Positions 1 to 10,100 of a stretch of DNA of 64,000 nucleotides are shown here, in pieces; within the stretch, counting starts at the first letter, position 1, and each line of letters starts with the position of its first letter. A program made the position numbers and the translations under genes. The notes beneath the pieces were generated by a model. The model saw only the letters and a program-made list of their open reading frames with translations. It had not been told where the DNA came from and ran no database searches. The stretch lies in contig NC_009068.1 of assembly GCF_000209165.1 (NCBI RefSeq), positions 434,001 through 498,000 on the forward strand. Reading direction: 5' to 3'. This DNA is from Scheffersomyces stipitis CBS 6054 (taxonomy: Eukaryota; Ascomycota; Pichiomycetes; Serinales; Debaryomycetaceae).

Positions 1-3000
1 TCCTGGGGTCCAATCAAGGCCCTAACGATACGACTCACTTGACAATTTTGATAAGTATGGTGAAAGAATTGTGTGTTTGTAATTTGTTGTAGGCAAAGTT
101 TGCATTCGACTGGTACTTCAGAAGTATCATGGTAGTCCCTATGGCCTAAATGAACGCGCCGAATCTCCTCAACTCCCTTGGGATGTTGTAATTGAATCTT
201 GTAAATTACCTCCCAAAACTGTTGGTAGTCCTCTGTAGACAAGTTGAATTGCTTGGAAATACTGTCGGAGGTGCAAATTCCAACATTCTGTTGATGTTTC
301 CGTGAACATTGTCGAAAGGTCGTCGAATCGACGTCATCCATCCGCTTTTCCCATAATTGAAGGTCCGGAGGATTGCGCACCATAAATTCAAAGGCAGTTT
401 GATCAAAGCTCATTCTAAACTCAGACGTATAGTAACGCCGCCGACCATCGGTGTAGTGTTGTTTGGCTTTTGTGAGACGAAACCATGCCTTCAACCAGTC
501 TTTTTCGGTATTTGAAAACCCCGCGTAAGCTTGGTACTTGGATAGCAAACGAGGCCCTTGTGTCTGGATCCCGATTTCTACGAGGAAGAGATACCAAGGC
601 ACCACCTCAGTTTCATTGGGATAAGGAGAGGAGGCGGGTGGAATAAATGCATTGACAAATGTTTGAATCTTATCGCGAAATGCAATAAGATTCCAATCAC
701 GAGTATTGGTTAGCGTTTCGTAAACAACCTTTGCCCTCCTGCCCTGAACTTGTTCTTCAAGGTTGATGAGCCCAAAACCTCCACGTTTTTTAAGTCCGTG
801 TAAGTTTGAGGACCCAATTTGAGGAAGATGGGTTTTGATCATTTTTATTAGCAGTTTGAAATCCGAGTTTTTCATCGGGCGGTGGAGATCTCGTGGATAA
901 ATTTTGGAGTAAATATAGGTATTAAAGCCTGTACATCTAAGATGAACAGGAAGCTCTTTAACCGAATGAATCATGAGTTGAGTAGAGAGAGATTGAATAT
1001 AGCTCTCCCAATTAAACCCATTGATCGGGACTCCTAAGTATTTGTGTTCCGTTACACTAAGATCCAAGCCTGGAAAACCAAGAATGTTCCGAATCTCTTC
1101 TGTCGGTGGTTCTCCCCAATAGCAGAGGCGGGATTTGGAAGCACTAACTAAAGAATTAGAAACTTGCTCAAACGAAGCAAGTTCCTCCTTCAACACTTCC
1201 TGATCTCTTCTACTGTTGACGAAGATGGTTAAGTCATCGGCAAATGCAGCGTATTTTGTACGAATTGGTGACAAGTTATCGAAATGGACCGGGATTCCTT
1301 CTAGCCTGTCCTTAAGACGGGTTAGGAGCGGCTCGAGGCACAAATTAAATAAAATGGGCAGTACGGGATTCCCTTGTCTGGTGCCCTGTCTCAACGGGAA
1401 AGGGTCCGACTGGGTATTATTAGTAAAAATGGCTGCAAATTGCTGTGTCGTTACCAGCATAAGAATCCTTTTGAATCGCGTGCCTAAACCAATTCGATCA
1501 AGCACCGCAGCTAAATAGTCGTGCGAAATTCGATCGAAGGCTTTGGTGAGGTCCACAAGAATTATATTTGCTTCCTTCAGGAGTTCAGAATCAACTTTCA
1601 TCTTGTCGATCACTGTGCGGAACCGTTGGATTTGAAAGTCCATCTGGCGTTCCGCCATGAAACCACATTGGTCGTAACCGACTAGGGAGTCGACGACCGT
1701 TTGTAGTCTCATGTTGAGCACTTGTGAGATCACTCTCAACCCAGTGTCAATGAGTGAAATAGGACGGAAATTGTTGATAGTGGGGTTTTCAACAGTGTGC
1801 TTGGGGATGATTCGGATTAATACGAGCGCAAAGTTGTGCGGTAATAGTCCGGTCTCCATTATTTCGTTGGCAGTGATGACTAGAAGAGGACCCACTTGTT
1901 GCCACACTTTTTTAAGATAGCGATACGGGACGCCATCTTTTCCTGGTGTGGATTGGTTAGTGGTACGACTGAGAGCCGTAGTGAGTTCTTCGAGCGTTAT
2001 AGATTCTTCTAGTTTTCGTTGGTCAATCAATGAGATTTTTTTGCGGAACTTTTGGACGTAGGCCCCGATAAGCCGTTTGGCTTCCTGAGGTTGTGAGTCC
2101 AGATAAAGATTCGCATAGAAGTCTCTTTGTATTTTGAGGATGCCTTCGGTGGTAGTTTCGGTGTGACTTCCATCTGCTGATGTAAGTCTTAAAGTCAAAT
2201 TTGACTGCCGAGTTATCCCTTTAAATCTCTCAGAGAGGTCATTAAAGAGAGCTTTTTCGGGGGTGATAAGGCGTTGCGGAGCCTTGGCGCCTGGTTTTCT
2301 ACCAATGTACGAGAGGACTTCTGGAATACGTTCCACGTACTCCGTGTAGTTTTGGTAACCATGTCTTTTCATGACCTCAAGGAATTTTTCACTGTCGATC
2401 CAATGGTCTCTTAATGTAAACCTTGGTTTACCAATCTTAAGAGTGGCCTCTGGTAAGATGATTATGGATGTATCGACGGTAGTATGGGTGCTTGTTATGA
2501 ACTTATGTTTGTGTTGTCCGTATTGCCAGATCCTATCCTTTACTTCCCACGAGAAGTAAATTCGGTCAAGGCGGCGACAATTTTGGCGATTTTGGTTTGT
2601 GAAAAGTTTGATGGTAGGGTTTAAACATCTAAGGCAATCCTGTAAGTGAAAGGAATGATAGATGGAATTGAATGCTTGACGAGCTGGAATTTCGGCGGTA
2701 GGAGATGCCGAAGTATCTGAGTCAAGTATCGGGTTTTGGACCATATTGAAATCCCCCCCTACACAGAGGTGGAGGGTGGCATTGTGTTCAATGTAGTATT
2801 TTTCAATTTGCGCGTCTATCTGTTGCTGTAGGGCTTCAAACAAATCAGTCTGTTGACTGTATTGGCCACTTGGCCCATAGATGCAGATAAAGAGGAAGTA
2901 TTCATTTGTTTCCTTGATTTGTAAAATGACATCCGCAACTTGGGGTGCCATCTCTGCATTCAAGGAAAGGTTATTCGACCGTATTTTTGAGAATTGCTGG

Positions 3001-3332
3001 TGTGTGTAGTTGAGAATGATGGCCGCACGAGTGTGCTGAGTGGAATAGATAAGTTCTTGGTCATGTCTTTCTAGTGTGTTTTCTAGAGAGGTAAGCCAAT
3101 CGGTATGATTGGATCTATGTGAACGACAACTAATTGGTCGTTGAGATGGTTTTTTAAATTTGGTTTCTTGCATGAACACAATATCTGAATCTTTTGCAAG
3201 TTTCCAAAAATTGCCAATTGCAGTATTATTTTGAATGTTTTTTGTGCGTATCTTTAAAAGATTATTCCTATGATCTACCAACCTTCGGGGAAATTGACGG
3301 TTGGTGATATGGTGATCTATAAGGGACGACAT
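1..3332 (-). CDS. LINE ORF2: endonuclease / reverse transcriptase (partial, runs off window)
   Basis: The ATG is at 3332-3330 and the frame stays open to the window edge (about 1110 codons). Residues 51-60 carry the endonuclease QET motif, Y152 lies in IYGPSGQ, and D194/N196 lie in GGDFNMV; these match apurinic-endonuclease-like domains of L1-type elements. Reverse-transcriptase signatures follow: a STPGKDG block, FRPISL, a DQCGF block, motif A (VDLTKAFD, near residue 593), RQGNP (near 655) and the catalytic FADD box at residues 697-700. Near the left edge is a C-X2-C-X11-H-X4-C motif (C1077, C1080, H1092, C1097), as at the C-terminus of L1 ORF2. The function is target-primed reverse transcription of the element's RNA. 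The start lies only six bases after the ORF1 stop and in the same frame. The C-terminus is missing because the window ends. Confidence 0.93.
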   Translation of the reverse strand, partial: MSSLIDHHITNRQFPRRLVDHRNNLLKIRTKNIQNNTAIGNFWKLAKDSDIVFMQETKFKKPSQRPISCRSHRSNHTDWLTSLENTLERHDQELIYSTQHTRAAIILNYTHQQFSKIRSNNLSLNAEMAPQVADVILQIKETNEYFLFICIYGPSGQYSQQTDLFEALQQQIDAQIEKYYIEHNATLHLCVGGDFNMVQNPILDSDTSASPTAEIPARQAFNSIYHSFHLQDCLRCLNPTIKLFTNQNRQNCRRLDRIYFSWEVKDRIWQYGQHKHKFITSTHTTVDTSIIILPEATLKIGKPRFTLRDHWIDSEKFLEVMKRHGYQNYTEYVERIPEVLSYIGRKPGAKAPQRLITPEKALFNDLSERFKGITRQSNLTLRLTSADGSHTETTTEGILKIQRDFYANLYLDSQPQEAKRLIGAYVQKFRKKISLIDQRKLEESITLEELTTALSRTTNQSTPGKDGVPYRYLKKVWQQVGPLLVITANEIMETGLLPHNFALVLIRIIPKHTVENPTINNFRPISLIDTGLRVISQVLNMRLQTVVDSLVGYDQCGFMAERQMDFQIQRFRTVIDKMKVDSELLKEANIILVDLTKAFDRISHDYLAAVLDRIGLGTRFKRILMLVTTQQFAAIFTNNTQSDPFPLRQGTRQGNPVLPILFNLCLEPLLTRLKDRLEGIPVHFDNLSPIRTKYAAFADDLTIFVNSRRDQEVLKEELASFEQVSNSLVSASKSRLCYWGEPPTEEIRNILGFPGLDLSVTEHKYLGVPINGFNWESYIQSLSTQLMIHSVKELPVHLRCTGFNTYIYSKIYPRDLHRPMKNSDFKLLIKMIKTHLPQIGSSNLHGLKKRGGFGLINLEEQVQGRRAKVVYETLTNTRDWNLIAFRDKIQTFVNAFIPPASSPYPNETEVVPWYLFLVEIGIQTQGPRLLSKYQAYAGFSNTEKDWLKAWFRLTKAKQHYTDGRRRYYTSEFRMSFDQTAFEFMVRNPPDLQLWEKRMDDVDSTTFRQCSRKHQQNVGICTSDSISKQFNLSTEDYQQFWEVIYKIQLQHPKGVEEIRRVHLGHRDYHDTSEVPVECKLCLQQITNTQFFHHTYQNCQVSRIVRALIGPQ

Positions 3333-3341
3333 TTTTTTTTA
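3330..3341 (-). other. ORF1 stop / A-run / ORF2 start junction
   Basis: On the minus strand the ORF1 stop TAA is followed by six A residues and then the ORF2 ATG, giving nine consecutive A residues. The spacing is six bases, so ORF1 and ORF2 are in the same reading frame, separated by a single stop and two Lys codons. ORF2 could be made by stop-codon readthrough or by termination-reinitiation; the sequence does not distinguish these. Confidence 0.85.
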
Positions 3342-6071
3342 ATTTAATTGAGAAGGCGTGTCATTGGTGCTAGTGTCCTGTAACGTCGACCAGTCAGGAA
3401 TCGTATCCTGTGATGGAAGGACTTCGGACCTCAACTGAATGGGGTTTGCTAGCTGTTGTTGTGATGCCTCCGTGATACTGAATGACGATCCGATTGGGGA
3501 GCTGATCATGGCAGGTGTAGTATTTGTGGATTTGAGAGGGTCTATGGATGATCCTATCTGGGAGAAAGAGAAATCTACCGATCCCGTTTTGGGAGGGTTG
3601 TCTCGTAGTCGCTGGGGGTATCTTTCCAGCCACAGTCTTGCGTCTGCAAGTTGTGCCGTGTTTTGGCGAGAGGGTGTTTTTCTTGCCCGTAACGGCTCCA
3701 ATCGCTGGGTTGGGGAGGTCGCATCTTGACGCTTGTTGATGGGTCTTGAGTATGGAGTTCTTCTTGTTGAGGAAGCTCCCATAGAAGAGGGAGTGTCGGT
3801 AGTTTTATGTGTTTGGACGGTAAAAGGCGTGCTGGGGGGAGTTATGGTGTTTGCTTCTGTCTGGATCGACGTTGTGGTCTGGATCACGATGTCCTCGGAA
3901 TCAAGATCTTGAGTTGTCTTCGTCTTTGTAGCCGGTGTTTGGCTTTGTGTCTGGCGTTGGCGAGGGGTTGTTGGTGTACTTGTTGGCTGACGCGAAAAGG
4001 CCGTGGTGCTGGTCGGGTCCGTAGTTGAGCTGGGCGGTTCTTCCATAGGCAAGTTCATGAATGAATTTGATCCATGGTTTACAATTGTTTGTTGGATTTT
4101 CTGGGGTTTTACGCCCTTGGTGACTTCGGTGAAGGCCCCTGTCCGTACTTTACGAAATTTACTGCCATTGTCTGTAGTACTTTCTCTGGTCAGAGTGTAA
4201 GTAGCTACCATTGGTGTACTAGGTGGATAGTACGTGGTGCGGTTTTTGTTCGTTTTGGTGCATTTAAAGGTTGGGTGATCACTTTCGTGACAATAACTGC
4301 AGAATTTAAAAGTCGAAATGATCTCGAGACTATAGTTCGGAAGATTTGCATTCTTTCGAGTAGGGACTTTGCCAGAGTCCGTTGCAATGAGGTAGAACAG
4401 TTTACTCTTTTCTTTGTCTTTGTCTAAATAGTATGTATTGCGAATGCGCTCTGAATGGGCAACGAGAATCTCATACTTGACTTTTTCTTCCACTGAGTAG
4501 ACGTCTGATGGGAATTTTGAAAAATTGAGGTTATGGGACGATGTAATTTGCATGGAACCTCTATTGAATAATTCACTGATCGCCATCTCTGGGTTTTTGT
4601 GATCTGATGGGTGTTCAAGTCCGACAAGAAACATGTTTGCGAGAGGTTTAGAGGGAATCATGCTCAATTTGAAATAGTAATCGGAAGTTGATCCTTCATA
4701 ACCTTGTCTTAACAATTTTTTAAGAGACATTAGAAGGCTGGGTCCCTGGGTTGAGGTTTTAGGTCCCTCAATGGGACTGAGGGACATATAGGCAGTGGAG
4801 TTGCTGAGTGGTCTGATCATCATCAAGGGAACAATAGCACGAAGGGTGTTTTCCTTTGTCAATTGGGCCATGAGATCTCTTTCTTGTATCTCGTTTTCAT
4901 GTATGGCTCTGAGGTACAGTGGTCTCGCCTCCTTATCCTCACCTGTCGCCTTGGCAAGTAAGTCTAGGAAATTTGTTTTAGCTGCTCTTACTTGTTTCAA
5001 TTTGGTTTCGAGCTGAAGAGCTGTTTCATAAAATTTCTCGGGGAGATGGGAAAAGTGGTCTTCAATAACCGCTAGCTTTTCTTTTAAAGACAACTCTTTG
5101 GACGGGTCTAATTGGGTATCCTTGTACTCAAACCGATCAATCCTCAATTCGATTGCCCTTTTTTGATATTCGTGTTCTCCAAGGAGTGACAATGAATCAA
5201 TGAGAAATTCTTGCGGGATGTTCCATCTGTCAATTCTGCCTTGTTCTCCTGCCCATTCTTGTTGTGAGTGGGAAGTGACATAGTTTTTGGCAAACCCTAA
5301 CCTCCTGATCTTCTTAAAGGTCAAATCGTCTGTGAATTTATCTTCTTCCCAATTCTTGTTTAAGCCAGATCCGAGTTTTTCAAGATCCTTTATTAACCTG
5401 TCTTTGGAGAGAAGTTTAATTGATGAATTGTTTTTGTGATGTTGGAGCGAGGCGTTCTGACCGTTCCAGATCAGATCAGTAAGAGGAGCTCCTGAGGTTT
5501 GTTTTTTTGATTTTCTGTTTTCCTGATTTTTTTTGATTTCTTCATTTTCTGAAAGGTTATTTTTTTGGGATTTTGGGTTTTTTTCTTTTATATAAACATT
5601 TGTAATTTCAACTGAGTCACTGGTGGATGTAGGCTTTGACAAATCGCTACTGGAAGTAGGACTTGGAGATATCATAACAGTATCTCCTTTTGCAGCCAAA
5701 ACTGGGTCGTGTTCTTCCTCGATCACGTGATGTGAAGAATTTTTCGAAACTGAGGTTTCAAAGCTGTCCATAATCGACATTTCTGGCCCTTCGTTCAAGG
5801 TGTTTAAAGCGTTTGAGGCTTCTTGGGTATCGTCAAAAGAGTCATCAGCAATAACTGATCCTGCTGTCACGAAAGATGGCTCCAATTCGCCGTTTTCTAC
5901 GGCATCTGAGGACTCGCCATCAAGGTCCATCAGGTCATCGGGTGCGACGTCGGTTTTTCGTTTTCGGCCAATATCTGGCGGTTTCGGTTCGTTTAAAGCA
6001 CTATTTGAAGCGTTGAAGTGGGAAGAGTCTCCAGGAGGCCCTTCCAGTTGATTGATGGCGTCTATATCCAT
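3339..6071 (-). CDS. LINE ORF1: gag-like nucleic-acid-binding protein
   Basis: This is a 910-residue protein if started at the ATG at 6071; the frame is open one codon further to a GTG, but ATG is the sensible start. The first 200 residues are acidic and Ser/Thr-rich. The middle (about 200-560) is predicted to be mixed helical, with many Lys and Glu residues. A CCHC zinc knuckle (C591, C594, H599, C604; C-X2-C-X4-H-X4-C) follows. The tail, from about residue 640, is rich in Pro, Thr, Ser and Gln and is probably disordered. Such ORF1 proteins bind the element RNA and form the ribonucleoprotein used in retrotransposition (family knowledge). The end is a TAA at 3341-3339. I saw no internal stop, so the protein seems complete. 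Confidence 0.9.
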   Translation of the reverse strand: MDIDAINQLEGPPGDSSHFNASNSALNEPKPPDIGRKRKTDVAPDDLMDLDGESSDAVENGELEPSFVTAGSVIADDSFDDTQEASNALNTLNEGPEMSIMDSFETSVSKNSSHHVIEEEHDPVLAAKGDTVMISPSPTSSSDLSKPTSTSDSVEITNVYIKEKNPKSQKNNLSENEEIKKNQENRKSKKQTSGAPLTDLIWNGQNASLQHHKNNSSIKLLSKDRLIKDLEKLGSGLNKNWEEDKFTDDLTFKKIRRLGFAKNYVTSHSQQEWAGEQGRIDRWNIPQEFLIDSLSLLGEHEYQKRAIELRIDRFEYKDTQLDPSKELSLKEKLAVIEDHFSHLPEKFYETALQLETKLKQVRAAKTNFLDLLAKATGEDKEARPLYLRAIHENEIQERDLMAQLTKENTLRAIVPLMMIRPLSNSTAYMSLSPIEGPKTSTQGPSLLMSLKKLLRQGYEGSTSDYYFKLSMIPSKPLANMFLVGLEHPSDHKNPEMAISELFNRGSMQITSSHNLNFSKFPSDVYSVEEKVKYEILVAHSERIRNTYYLDKDKEKSKLFYLIATDSGKVPTRKNANLPNYSLEIISTFKFCSYCHESDHPTFKCTKTNKNRTTYYPPSTPMVATYTLTRESTTDNGSKFRKVRTGAFTEVTKGVKPQKIQQTIVNHGSNSFMNLPMEEPPSSTTDPTSTTAFSRQPTSTPTTPRQRQTQSQTPATKTKTTQDLDSEDIVIQTTTSIQTEANTITPPSTPFTVQTHKTTDTPSSMGASSTRRTPYSRPINKRQDATSPTQRLEPLRARKTPSRQNTAQLADARLWLERYPQRLRDNPPKTGSVDFSFSQIGSSIDPLKSTNTTPAMISSPIGSSFSITEASQQQLANPIQLRSEVLPSQDTIPDWSTLQDTSTNDTPSQLN

Positions 6072-6119
6072 CACAGTATCAATTAAGCCAATTAACGAAA
6101 TTTTTGGCTAAATGGCAAT

Positions 6120-6129
6120 ATCACGTGAC
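6120..6129. promoter_or_regulatory. CACGTG (Cbf1/E-box-like) site between LINE and tRNA-Pro
   Basis: ATCACGTGAC contains the palindromic core CACGTG with a TCAC flank. It lies about 50 bp upstream of both the LINE ORF1 start (minus) and the tRNA-Pro gene (plus). It could be part of the element's 5' UTR promoter or of the preinsertion sequence. Functional assignment is inference. Confidence 0.35.
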
Positions 6130-6174
6130 ATTAAATTACATGAATTAAAATTGGCCTAACTTCTTCCACAAATC

Positions 6175-6283
6175 GGGCGTGTGGTCTAGTGGTATGATTC
6201 TCGCTTTGGGCGACGATTTAGCAACACTAAATTGATTACTACAAGCATGCGAGAGGCCCTGGGTTCAATTCCCAGCTCGCCCC
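6175..6283 (+). tRNA. tRNA-Pro (anticodon UGG) with 37-nt intron
   Basis: The sequence folds as a tRNA: acceptor GGGCGTG pairs with CTCGCCC, the D-arm carries GGTCTAGTGGTAT, and the T-arm carries GGGTTCAATTCCC with a C discriminator at 6283. The anticodon TGG is at 6207-6209. An intron at 6211-6247 begins one base 3' of the anticodon, the canonical position for yeast tRNA introns. The mature sequence resembles S. cerevisiae tRNA-Pro(UGG), which also has an intron (from memory). CCA is not encoded. Confidence 0.96.
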
Positions 6284-6290
6284 TTTTTTT
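6284..6290 (+). terminator. RNA polymerase III T-run terminator of tRNA-Pro
   Basis: Seven consecutive T residues start one base after the discriminator base of the tRNA, the normal Pol III termination signal. Confidence 0.9.
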
Positions 6291-7145
6291 GAATTCTCTC
6301 TTTTATCTGCTAGTTCATTCATTGCTGCGGTTTCACCTTGAGTTCGATGCATAGAAAAAGCGGAGAAAGGAATCCCTGGCCACGTAGCATAAGGCTGGAC
6401 TGCCCTGATACCATCATCTGACGCAAGGAAAACTAGTGGGTGAAAAGTTGTGCGGCGCACATCATCCCGTTTCCCTTGATAGATTCGGTTGAATATCCAC
6501 ATTTCCTTTTTTTTGGGGAGCTATCCGGACTTCTTCGAAGAGAAACTCAATTGGCTCTTCTACTACGGTTGCACATCGTTTGTGGAGCGCAATTGACTAT
6601 AGACACCACTTTACAGCATTGTTTCTGAGAGATACCGACGTCTCAATCCGAATCCACAACGTCGCTCTTTGATTCATCCTTCTTCAAGAATTGCACTTCA
6701 TAGATTGATTGTATTTTGTTCGTGATTTTTTCCAATTTACTATATTTACTGATTCAGTCCGAATTTACATTCCTGATTCATTCATAGTCATTGTTCTGAT
6801 TTTACTAATTTGCAGATTCAAATAATTCTTTCCTTTGCTGGAATCTTACACTGTTCCTGAGATTTTTCGACCGAAATCCTCTAGATATACTTACTCTTTT
6901 CAGTCTTTTTTGCTCGGGTTTCCACGTTGCTTTCCTCGTACCCAAACCCCATCGTTGCCCTTATCCGCTTCTTTCGAATCCCGTTCCGGGCCCTTATTCT
7001 GCTCATTTTCCATCTTTTCAACAAACTCCGAGATTTCAGAGCATTGAAAAAAACAGGAGTCGTGAAATCTGAAAACCCCGAAAAATCTGAAAAAATAGAA
7101 AAATTCAGCATCAATTCCAATACAAATTCTACTCCTACTTCAGGC
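6291..7145 (+). other. Intergenic region, GDB1 upstream sequence
   Basis: 855 bp between the tRNA-Pro terminator and the GDB1 start. The short open frames here have no protein-like features. The GDB1 frame is open upstream to 6927, but those 73 codons read as a basic, hydrophobic stretch unlike the family and are treated as leader. No clear stress-response element was seen. Confidence 0.6.
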
Positions 7146-10100
7146 ATGTCACAAAGAACGTTACTTCTTCGTTTATCCAACTCCGGGGAACCGGAAAATA
7201 GCGAAGGCATATCCAATGGAATCTACATATTGCCTGCTCTTCCGCATCTTAAGGGGTATAAGAAGGGAGACCCCCTTTTCCACTTGGTATTTCAACTCAA
7301 TGCTGCTTCATCAGTTACTAGAGATGGTACATTGTTGACAAACTTACCCAAAGATTCGAGCTCACCATTCAAAAGACACGAATACAGCGAATATCTCATT
7401 GGATCTTCTTTTGACAAGGACGCTTCGATCTCAGTGCCAATCTTCAGACCTGGTTCGTACAATTATTTCATTAGGTATACTGATGCCAACGACACTTCAG
7501 CTACGACAGAAAAGTTCTATTTCAATGTTCCGCCAGCTCTTTACATCAACGGCGAGTATGTTGCCTTTAATGCTCTTAACGTTGAAACAGTAGTCTCGAA
7601 GTGGGTCGGAAGCTTGTCGAACTGGGAAACTTTCTTCACCAGAGTTGCTGACAAGGGATACAACATGATCCACTTCACTCCGCTTCAAGAACGAGGATCA
7701 TCAGATTCGCCTTACTCCATCTATGATCAGTTGCAGTACGATCCCAAGATCTTTAAGGACAATTCCGAGGCTATTTCCGTCATTAAGAAGCTTTTGGCTA
7801 ACCACGGCTTGTTGTCGTTGACGGATGTGGTGTGGAATCACACTGCTGACAACTCCGAGTGGCTTCGCGAGTACCCTGACTCGGGATACAATGCCGAAAC
7901 AGCTCCCCACTTGACGGCTGCCATCGAATTAGATGCGCTGTTATTAGAATTTTCAAGAAATTTGAAGAGCCTCAGTTTGCCGACCGAAATCAACAACGAA
8001 CATGACTTACATTTAGTCGTTGACGGAATCTCTCAGCATGTCATCGGCAAGCTTCAGCTCTGGCAGTACTACGTCTTCAACAAGGAAGATACACTTGCCG
8101 AGATCAAGAAGAACTTCTACGATAGTACATACAAAATCACTCCTGTAGATATCCCTACCTCTGTGAACAAAGATAGCATCGAAGAACTCGCAACATATAC
8201 CCTTGAGGTTGCCTCTGTGCACGGCCAGCCCATCTTGGAGAAGCGATTCTCTAACAAATTGGACGCCAGAAAGTTCCTCGGCATCTTGTACACTGTGTTG
8301 GAGGCTAGAGACCTTGACTTCGAGGTTGTTGCCCAGAAGTCGAGTGCCATCATCGACCAGATCAACGCTCCCTTATACTCTTCATATGATGATGACGTCA
8401 AGTCGATTCTTAGCCAAGTTTCTGACAGAATTAAGTTCTTAAGACTTGCCGGAAACGGTCCTAAATTGGGCCTTGTCACCGACAAGAACCCCTTGACAGA
8501 GGCATACTTCACAAGATTCACTGGTAAAGATGGTAAATCGTGGGCCTTGGCGAACAACGGCTGGATCTGGGGTGGGAACCCGCTAGTAGACTTTGCGTCT
8601 CTGAAATCAAAGGCTTATTTGCGTAGAGAAGTTATTGTATGGAGTGACTGTGTCAAGTTGAGATACGGCTCTGGTCCTCTGGATTCTCCCCATTTATGGG
8701 AAAGAATGATCCAGTACACCCAAGACTGTGCCCGTACCTTTAGTGGATTCAGAATCGACAACTGCCACTCCACACCTTTACACGTAGGAGAAGCTTTGTT
8801 GGATGCTGCCAGAGAAGTAAACTCCAACTTGTATGTTGTAGCCGAGCTTTTCACAGGCTCTGAGGAGATGGACAAGTTTTTCGTGGAAAGATTAGGAATC
8901 AACACCTTGATCAGAGAAGCCATGCAAGCCTGGAACGTACAAGAGTTGTCTAGATTAGTTCACAAACACGGTGGTAGACCGATTGGATCTTTGACCTGGT
9001 TGCCCTTGGACGACTTTGCCTTGCCAGCTGATAAGGAGCCTACTAAGGGAAAGTACATTGACTCGTACACGGAAATGGAAATACCCAAAGTGTTGACCAA
9101 GCAAGCTCCACATGCAATGTTTATGGACTGTACTCACGACAACGAGATGCCAGCGCAGAAGAGAACACCAGAAGATACGTTGCCCAACGCTGCGTTGGTG
9201 GCCTTCTGCTCATCTGCCATTGGTTCTGTTTATGGGTATGATGAGATCTTTCCTCGTTTGCTTGACGTAGTTAATGAAACTAGACAATATTCAATAGAGG
9301 ACAACGGTATTGGTCAGGTGAAGAAGAAGCTTCATGCCATCAGAAAGAACCTTGCTGCTGAAAGCGAAGATATTTTGCGAGACCATGAGATGTATATTCA
9401 CCACGAAGGCCAGTATATTACCATCCAGAGGCACAATGCTAAGACTGGAAAGGGGTGGTTTTTGATTGCCAGATCGAAGTTCGATGGCCACGAAGGGCCT
9501 CAGACTTTGTCTCCTGTAGTATTAAGTGGTACAATAGCCAAGTGTGAGTTCAGCTACACATTGAAAGTCACTGGCGAATACCAACACAGCGACACTGTTC
9601 TCACGGGTATCCCAGCCAAAGTAGAAGAAATCCGCAGTCCAGCCATTGAGTTTAATGGCAAGGAAACTATCATTAAAGTCGACGATTCCTTCATTACTGG
9701 TTCCATTGCTGTCTTTTCCACGGAAATTCCAGGAGTAGACTTGTCTTTGGATAAGTTCGTTAAAGAAGGTGCCGTAGAAGCCTCTCTAGGCTTAGACTTG
9801 AGTGATTTGAACGCTCTCCTTTACCGCTGCTCTTCTGAAGAAAGAGATGCTTCATTCGGCAAGGAAGACGTTTATAGTATTCCCGGATATGGTGCCTTGG
9901 TCTATGCTGGTTTGGAAGGTTGGAACACGGCTCTTAAACATGTTATCTGGCAGAACAACTTGGGCCATCCGATCTGCGACCATATCAGACAAGGCGAATG
10001 GGCTCTTGATTACATAGTCAACAGGTTGGATATCTACCTGAAGAACTCGCCTAACTTGAAGAAATTCCAGGAGTGGTTGAGATCTCGGATTGAAGCCATC

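Larger units (their letters stand above)
1..6071 (-). mobile_element. Non-LTR (LINE, L1/Zorro-type) retrotransposon, 3' end outside window
   Basis: A two-ORF LINE on the minus strand. ORF1 (3339-6071) has a gag-like zinc knuckle. ORF2 (from 3332 leftward past base 1) has an APE-type endonuclease, a reverse transcriptase and a C-terminal Cys/His motif. I read the ORF2 frame codon by codon from about 2770 down to 3 and translated its beginning, and saw no stop, so both ORFs look intact. The architecture matches L1-clade elements such as Zorro of Candida albicans (family knowledge). The 3' UTR, poly(A) tail and target-site duplication are not in the window. The coordinates cover only the coding part; the exact 5' end lies between 6072 and 6174. 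Confidence 0.93.

Noticed and set aside
1216..1518. Plus-strand frames over the LINE (for example 1216-1518 and 3439-4427)
   Set aside because: They are antisense shadows of ORF1 and ORF2, whose motifs are on the minus strand.
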